A DNA stretch of 8,672 nt from Chamaesiphon sp031376885. GTDB lineage: Bacteria > Cyanobacteriota > Cyanobacteriia > Cyanobacteriales > Chamaesiphonaceae. Made by a program: the position numbers and the translations under genes. Location of the stretch: NCBI GenBank assembly GCA_031376885.1, contig JANMEL010000041.1, forward strand, positions 1 to 8,672. Direction: 5' to 3'. This document shows positions 5,431 to 8,672 of the stretch, piece by piece (positions within the stretch are counted from its first letter, which is position 1; each line of letters opens with the position of its first letter). Below the pieces are notes generated by a model, which was not told where the DNA came from, made no database searches, and worked only from the letters and a program-made list of their open reading frames with translations.

Positions 5431-6540
5431 CTACCCTGGATATAATCTAATCCCAGTACTAGGATCGAAGATAAATAATTGACCTGTAGAGACTATACTA
5501 ACTCGTTGGCGTAGCCTCTCCTGTGGAGAATCGCCAACTCTTCCATTCCAACTAGGTGCCGCTAGCAAATTAATATCAGTCGAGGTGCCGCAAATTTGAG
5601 CTTTGAGCAGGGTTTCTCGACCGAGGGGTTCGATGACATGGATTTCGACGAGTAGGGCTTCTGAGGGCGAATTGGTGGCGATCGACAGATGTTCGGGGCG
5701 GATACCGAGATTTAGCCCATGTCCGTTTTTTAAATCCAATTTTTCGACTAATTCCGCCGAACAAGAGATACTTTGCTCGCCAATTTGCCACATACCATCA
5801 TGATAAATAGCCGGAATAATATTCATCGGTGGTGTACCGATAAAAGTCGCCACCATTTGATTTGCAGGTAGATTATAAATTTCTTGGGGTGTAGCTATCT
5901 GTTGAATTCTACCGCGATCGAGCACCACGATTCGATCGGCTAATGTCATTGCTTCTGTGCGATCGTGAGTCACATATATAGTGGTGATGCCTACTTGTTG
6001 ATGCAATTGTTTTAATTCTGTGCGCGTATCATCACGGAGAGAAGCATCGAGATTTGATAGGGGTTCATCCAATAAGAATACTTGAGGAGATCGAGCAATG
6101 GCTCTACCTAATGCCACCCGTTGTTGTTGTCCGCCAGACAATTGATTTGGTTTACGATCGAGTAAATGGTCAATTTTGAGAGACTTAGCAACAGTATCAA
6201 TTCGTTCTTTAACTATCACCTTTCCTACGCCGCGCATTTGCATTCCAAATCCCAAATTTTCCGCCACCGTCATGTGAGGATAAAGAGCATAATTTTGGAA
6301 TACCATCGCCACATCACGCTGTCTAGCGGGGATATTATCTACCAATCGATCGCCGATATATATATTACCGCTAGTTGCTGTTTCTAGTCCGGCAATAATC
6401 CGTAACAAAGTAGATTTGCCACATCCTGAAGGGCCAACCAATACCCAAAATTCACCATCAGGAACCTCAAATGAGATATCATCAATAGCGATGGTGCGAT
6501 CGAATTTGCGATCGATATGTTCGAGCTTTACACTAGACAT
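5431..6540 (-). CDS. MalK/UgpC-type ABC transporter ATP-binding protein
   Basis: A 369-residue cytoplasmic ATPase of the carbohydrate-importer class (MalK, UgpC, MsiK). All nucleotide-binding motifs are intact: Walker A GPSGCGKST (36-44), Q-loop FQNYALYPHMTV (Q82), signature LSGGQQQ (134-140), Walker B VFLLDE (154-159), D-loop SNLD (162-165) and H-loop H192 in YVTHDRTEA. The C-terminal OB/TOBE-like regulatory domain shows FIGTPPMN (233-240), LGIRPEHLS and a final LFIFDPSTGIRL. Start MSSVKLEHI matches the family. The C-terminal domain has an in-frame stretch, residues about 335-346, encoded by a dispersed palindromic repeat. No permease or sugar-binding protein is nearby, so it may serve importers encoded elsewhere, as MsiK does. 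It is divergent from the methyltransferase with a 41 bp gap. Confidence 0.93.
   Translation of the reverse strand: MSSVKLEHIDRKFDRTIAIDDISFEVPDGEFWVLVGPSGCGKSTLLRIIAGLETATSGNIYIGDRLVDNIPARQRDVAMVFQNYALYPHMTVAENLGFGMQMRGVGKVIVKERIDTVAKSLKIDHLLDRKPNQLSGGQQQRVALGRAIARSPQVFLLDEPLSNLDASLRDDTRTELKQLHQQVGITTIYVTHDRTEAMTLADRIVVLDRGRIQQIATPQEIYNLPANQMVATFIGTPPMNIIPAIYHDGMWQIGEQSISCSAELVEKLDLKNGHGLNLGIRPEHLSIATNSPSEALLVEIHVIEPLGRETLLKAQICGTSTDINLLAAPSWNGRVGDSPQERLRQRVSIVSTGQLFIFDPSTGIRLYPG
5505..5538. repeat. GTTGGCGTAGCCT palindromic repeat inside the ABC ATPase gene
   Basis: GTTGGCG (5505-5511) pairs with CGCCAAC (5532-5538), and TCTCC (5517-5521) pairs with GGAGA (5525-5529) around TGT. Bases between the two stems are unequal, 5 against 2. 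The left 13 bases equal 318-330. Read on the minus strand it encodes VGDSPQERLRQR (residues 335-346 of the ATPase). The copy keeps the frame open. Confidence 0.75.
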
Positions 6541-6581
6541 GAAGATGGTTTACGGTTAGATGATCCCACAATACTCTTATT

Positions 6582-7253
6582 ATGCACCCGATCGACCGAA
6601 TTTTGGAACCAGAGGTGATGGATACTTGGCTGGAAGCAACAGCCTATGACGGGATGGATTTCCTGGCAGTAAATACGGCATTTGCGGCGGAGGCGATCGA
6701 ACTCGACCCCCATGCTGTCAAAATATTAGATGCAGGCACAGGTACAGCGAGAATCCCCATTCTGATGTGTCAACAGCGATCGCAATACCTATTTACTGCG
6801 GTAGACTTGGCACAATCGATGTTAATTATCGGTCGAAGTAATGTAGAGTCGGCTCAATTGACTCAACGCATCCGCCTAGAGCGAGTAGATACAAAACGAA
6901 TGCCATATCCAGATTTGGAATATGACATGATTATCTCCAATAGTTTAGTACATCACTTACCCGATCCCCTATCATTTTTCCAAGAAGTAAAACGATTAGT
7001 CAAACCTGGAGGAGCAATTTTAATCCGCGACTTAATCCGCCCAGAAACTAACGAACAAATCGACCAACTAGTCTCACATTTCGCCAAAAATGATAACTCA
7101 CACCAACAGGGATTATTTCGCGACTCACTCAAAGCAGCCCTAACCATCACCGAAGTTCAAACCTTACTCGATCGAGTAAATATCCCCCAAATCGAACTAA
7201 ATCGATCCTCCGATCTACATTGGACAATTAAAAGAACACTCAAAAGAATCTAA
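6582..7253 (+). CDS. Class I SAM-dependent methyltransferase, substrate unknown
   Basis: A 223-residue Rossmann-fold methyltransferase. Visible motifs: motif I VKILDAGTGTARIPI (46-60), which binds SAM; the acidic residue ending strand 2 in FTAVDLAQSML (D75), which would contact the SAM ribose; YDMIISNSLVHHLPDP (114-129), the motif IV region; and VKPGGAILIRDLIRP (140-154) for the strand 5 region. This resembles the Methyltransf_11/25 group, which covers small molecules, quinones and lipids; nothing identifies the substrate. There is no signal peptide or membrane segment, so it is cytoplasmic. The ATG at 6582 gives MHPIDRILEPEVMD; M13 is an in-frame alternative, but the EPEVMDTW segment looks conserved-like, so I keep the longer form. 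Its start lies 41 bp from that of the divergent ABC ATPase. Confidence 0.85.
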   Translation: MHPIDRILEPEVMDTWLEATAYDGMDFLAVNTAFAAEAIELDPHAVKILDAGTGTARIPILMCQQRSQYLFTAVDLAQSMLIIGRSNVESAQLTQRIRLERVDTKRMPYPDLEYDMIISNSLVHHLPDPLSFFQEVKRLVKPGGAILIRDLIRPETNEQIDQLVSHFAKNDNSHQQGLFRDSLKAALTITEVQTLLDRVNIPQIELNRSSDLHWTIKRTLKRI

Positions 7254-7257
7254 TCTA

Positions 7258-7275
7258 CCTCCGCGTTCTTCGCGG
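7258..7275. repeat. Short CCGCG/CGCGG hairpin after the methyltransferase gene
   Basis: CCGCG (7261-7265) and CGCGG (7271-7275) form a 5 bp stem around TTCTT, starting 7 bases past the methyltransferase stop. The CCTCCGCGT string at its left edge recurs at 7310-7318. It could mark a transcript end but has no T-tract, so it is better described as a repeat fragment. Confidence 0.4.
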
Positions 7276-7307
7276 TACCCACTAGTAACCTAATTAAAAC
7301 ACTAAGA

Positions 7308-7356
7308 ACCCTCCGCGTCCGGTTATTGAGCGTAGCCGAAATATCGCGTTAAAAAA
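7308..7356. repeat. Composite repeat: CTCCGCG element with TGAGCGTAGCCG insert
   Basis: CCCTCCGCGTCC (7309-7320) is followed by a stretch, about 7321-7343, containing TGAGCGTAGCCG (7327-7338, exact match to 222-233), and then by CGCGTTAAAAAA (7345-7356). The outer parts read like one CTCCGCG...CGCGTTAAAA repeat split by the GCGTAGCC-type piece. The segment lies 17-65 bp upstream of the GHL10 start codon, so it occupies its probable promoter or leader. Confidence 0.4.
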
Positions 7357-7372
7357 CACCCCCGATACCCCA

Positions 7373-8593
7373 ATGCAAAACATCCTCCGTCGTCAATCTT
7401 GGTTCGCCCTATTTATAGCGATCGGACTCGCCATAACACTAATTTACCCCACCATTTCACTATCTCAAATTCTCCCATCCAAAACCACCCCAGAAATCAG
7501 AGGAGTGTGGATCACAAACATCGATAGCGATGTTTTATTTAGACGAGATAGACTATCATCAGCCATCAAAGAACTAAAAGCATTAAACTTCAACACTCTC
7601 TATCCAGTCGCCTGGAATTGGGGCTATACAACTTATCCAAGTAAAGTCGCTAAACGAGTAGTCGGTAGTAGCTGGATGCCCAAAAAATCCGCAGGCTTAT
7701 TATTACGTCGATCGCTAAATAGATCCGAAGGATTGGCAGGGCGCGATATAATGAGAGAAATAATTACCCAAGGTCATCAGCAAAAGTTTCGAGTAATTCC
7801 GTGGTTTGAATTTGGGTTTATGGCACCCGCTAGCTCCGATCCTGCTGGCTCAGATCTAGTCAAACTTCATCCAGATTGGTTGACAAAAAAACAAGATGGT
7901 CAAACTACTTGGAAAGAAGGCAACGATCCTCGTGTCTGGCTCAATCCTTTTCATCCCGAAGTTCAAAAATTCATGCTCGATTTAGTCACCGAAGCAGTCA
8001 CTAAATACGATTTAGACGGCATTCAATTTGACGATCATTTTGGTTTACCACATGACTTTGGCTATGACAAATTCACCGTCGAACTATACCAAAAAGAGCA
8101 TCAAGGCAAACTACCCCCCAAAGAAACCCAGAATCAAGAATGGGTAAATTGGCGGGCAAATAAAATCACCTTATTTATGGGCAACATGTTCGCCGCCGTC
8201 AAAGCAGCCAAACCCAAAGCAATTGTTTCAATATCACCCAACCCTCAAACCTACGCCAAAAACTTCTTTCTGCAAGATTGGGCAACATGGGAGCGGAAAG
8301 GATTCGTCGAAGAATTAGTGATCCAACTATATCGAGACAAACTAGAAACCTTCGTCGGTGAAATGAATAAACCCGAAGTAAAACTCGCCAGTCAACATAT
8401 CCCCGTCGCTATCGGCATCCTGAGCGGTGTAAAACCCAAACCCATCTCGATCGATCGAATTCAAACTCAAGTCGCCGCCGTGCGCCAGCAAGGTTTAGCT
8501 GGAGTATCATTCTTCTTCTATGAAAGTCTATGGAAATTGACCAATGAATCGGTAGCAACTCGCAAACAAGGATTCAAACAAATGTTCCGATAA
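7373..8593 (+). CDS. Secreted glycoside hydrolase-like protein, GHL10/DUF187 family
   Basis: A 406-residue TIM-barrel protein of the GHL10 (DUF187, YngK-like) family: predicted carbohydrate-active enzymes of the envelope, with activity on peptidoglycan-type or other glycans suspected. The N-terminus is a Sec signal: RRQ, hydrophobic WFALFIAIGLAITLIYP (10-26), probable cleavage near SLSQ (29-32). Family motifs: EIRGVWITNIDSDVLF (41-56), NFNTLYPVAWNWGYTTYPS (72-90), VIPWFEFGFMAP (141-152), WLNPFHPEV (189-197), YDLDGIQFDDHFG (212-224, with acidic residues at the strand end where catalysis is expected), SISPNP (286-291) and GVSFFFYESLW (377-387). A basic, Ser/Leu-rich stretch at about 104-120, before GLAGRD, seems longer than in relatives I remember. 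The ATG is the first that supplies a full signal peptide. Full length; preceded by repeats, with no obvious ribosome-binding site. Confidence 0.9.
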   Translation: MQNILRRQSWFALFIAIGLAITLIYPTISLSQILPSKTTPEIRGVWITNIDSDVLFRRDRLSSAIKELKALNFNTLYPVAWNWGYTTYPSKVAKRVVGSSWMPKKSAGLLLRRSLNRSEGLAGRDIMREIITQGHQQKFRVIPWFEFGFMAPASSDPAGSDLVKLHPDWLTKKQDGQTTWKEGNDPRVWLNPFHPEVQKFMLDLVTEAVTKYDLDGIQFDDHFGLPHDFGYDKFTVELYQKEHQGKLPPKETQNQEWVNWRANKITLFMGNMFAAVKAAKPKAIVSISPNPQTYAKNFFLQDWATWERKGFVEELVIQLYRDKLETFVGEMNKPEVKLASQHIPVAIGILSGVKPKPISIDRIQTQVAAVRQQGLAGVSFFFYESLWKLTNESVATRKQGFKQMFR

Positions 8594-8618
8594 TCGGCTC
8601 AAACGTTAGTATACTCAC

Positions 8619-8639
8619 ATCTTGCACCAATGCAAAGAT
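8619..8639. repeat. Hairpin downstream of the GHL10 gene
   Basis: ATCTTGCA (8619-8626) pairs with TGCAAaGAT (8631-8639) around CCAA, 8 bp with one bulged A, beginning 25 bases past the GHL10 stop. It could end the transcript, though no T-tract follows. The CACATCTTGCACC string also resembles cyanobacterial intergenic repeats from memory. Confidence 0.4.
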
Positions 8640-8658
8640 ACTATTACTGCAACAATCC

Positions 8659-8672
8659 AGGGCGGGCACAAG
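8659..8672. repeat. Possible left half of a GGGCGGGC palindromic repeat cut by the window edge
   Basis: AGGGCGGGCACAAG is the last sequence visible. Repeats of the form GGGCGGGC...GCCCGCCC are common between cyanobacterial genes, and this would be the left arm. The right arm, if it exists, lies beyond the window, so this is inference. Confidence 0.2.

Noticed and set aside
1..8672. CRISPR array, defence island, prophage or integrase signature
   Set aside because: No regularly spaced direct repeats, no cas, toxin-antitoxin, restriction or integrase motifs in any frame. All large genes belong to ordinary metabolic or transport families.

Overview
The window looks like cyanobacterial chromosome. 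CGATCG and GCGATCG motifs are very frequent on both strands, with at least three complete HIP1 octamers (GCGATCGC near 2664, 4490 and 6776). The intergenic repeats (GCGTAGCC-type elements, a long palindrome, G-run and heptad arrays) are also of the kind seen in cyanobacteria. A Chamaesiphon-like or other repeat-rich genus is only a guess. There is no rRNA, tRNA, CRISPR, transposase or phage gene.

Layout. Positions 1-397 hold no convincing gene but are packed with repeats and hairpins. Positions 398-2744 carry three minus-strand genes in tight order: a YqgF/RuvC-like nuclease (first transcribed), a small low-molecular-weight tyrosine-phosphatase-like protein, and purH. About 190 bp of divergent promoter space separates them from plus-strand ispF (2933-3433), followed 38 bp later by a family 5 solute-binding lipoprotein (3472-5235). 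A 195 bp convergent gap with a 50 bp near-perfect palindrome leads to a minus-strand MalK/UgpC-type ABC ATPase (5431-6540). That gene is divergent, by only 41 bp, from a plus-strand class I methyltransferase (6582-7253). After a 119 bp repeat-bearing gap comes a secreted GHL10-type glycoside-hydrolase-like protein (7373-8593). The final 79 bp hold a hairpin and what may be the first half of another palindromic repeat.

How the genes relate. Most are housekeeping or nutrient genes: purine synthesis (PurH), isoprenoid precursor synthesis (IspF), pre-rRNA processing (YqgF-like), envelope or uptake (lipoprotein, ABC ATPase, GHL10). The two ABC components are convergent and belong to different transporter classes (peptide/nickel-type SBP; carbohydrate-type ATPase), and no permease is present, so they should not be read as one transporter. 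I see no evidence of a novel defence or mobile system. The most unusual signal is the repeat ecology: one copy of a dispersed GTTGGCGTAGCCT palindromic element lies in frame inside the C-terminal domain of the ABC ATPase, and relatives occur at about 221-345 and 7321-7343.
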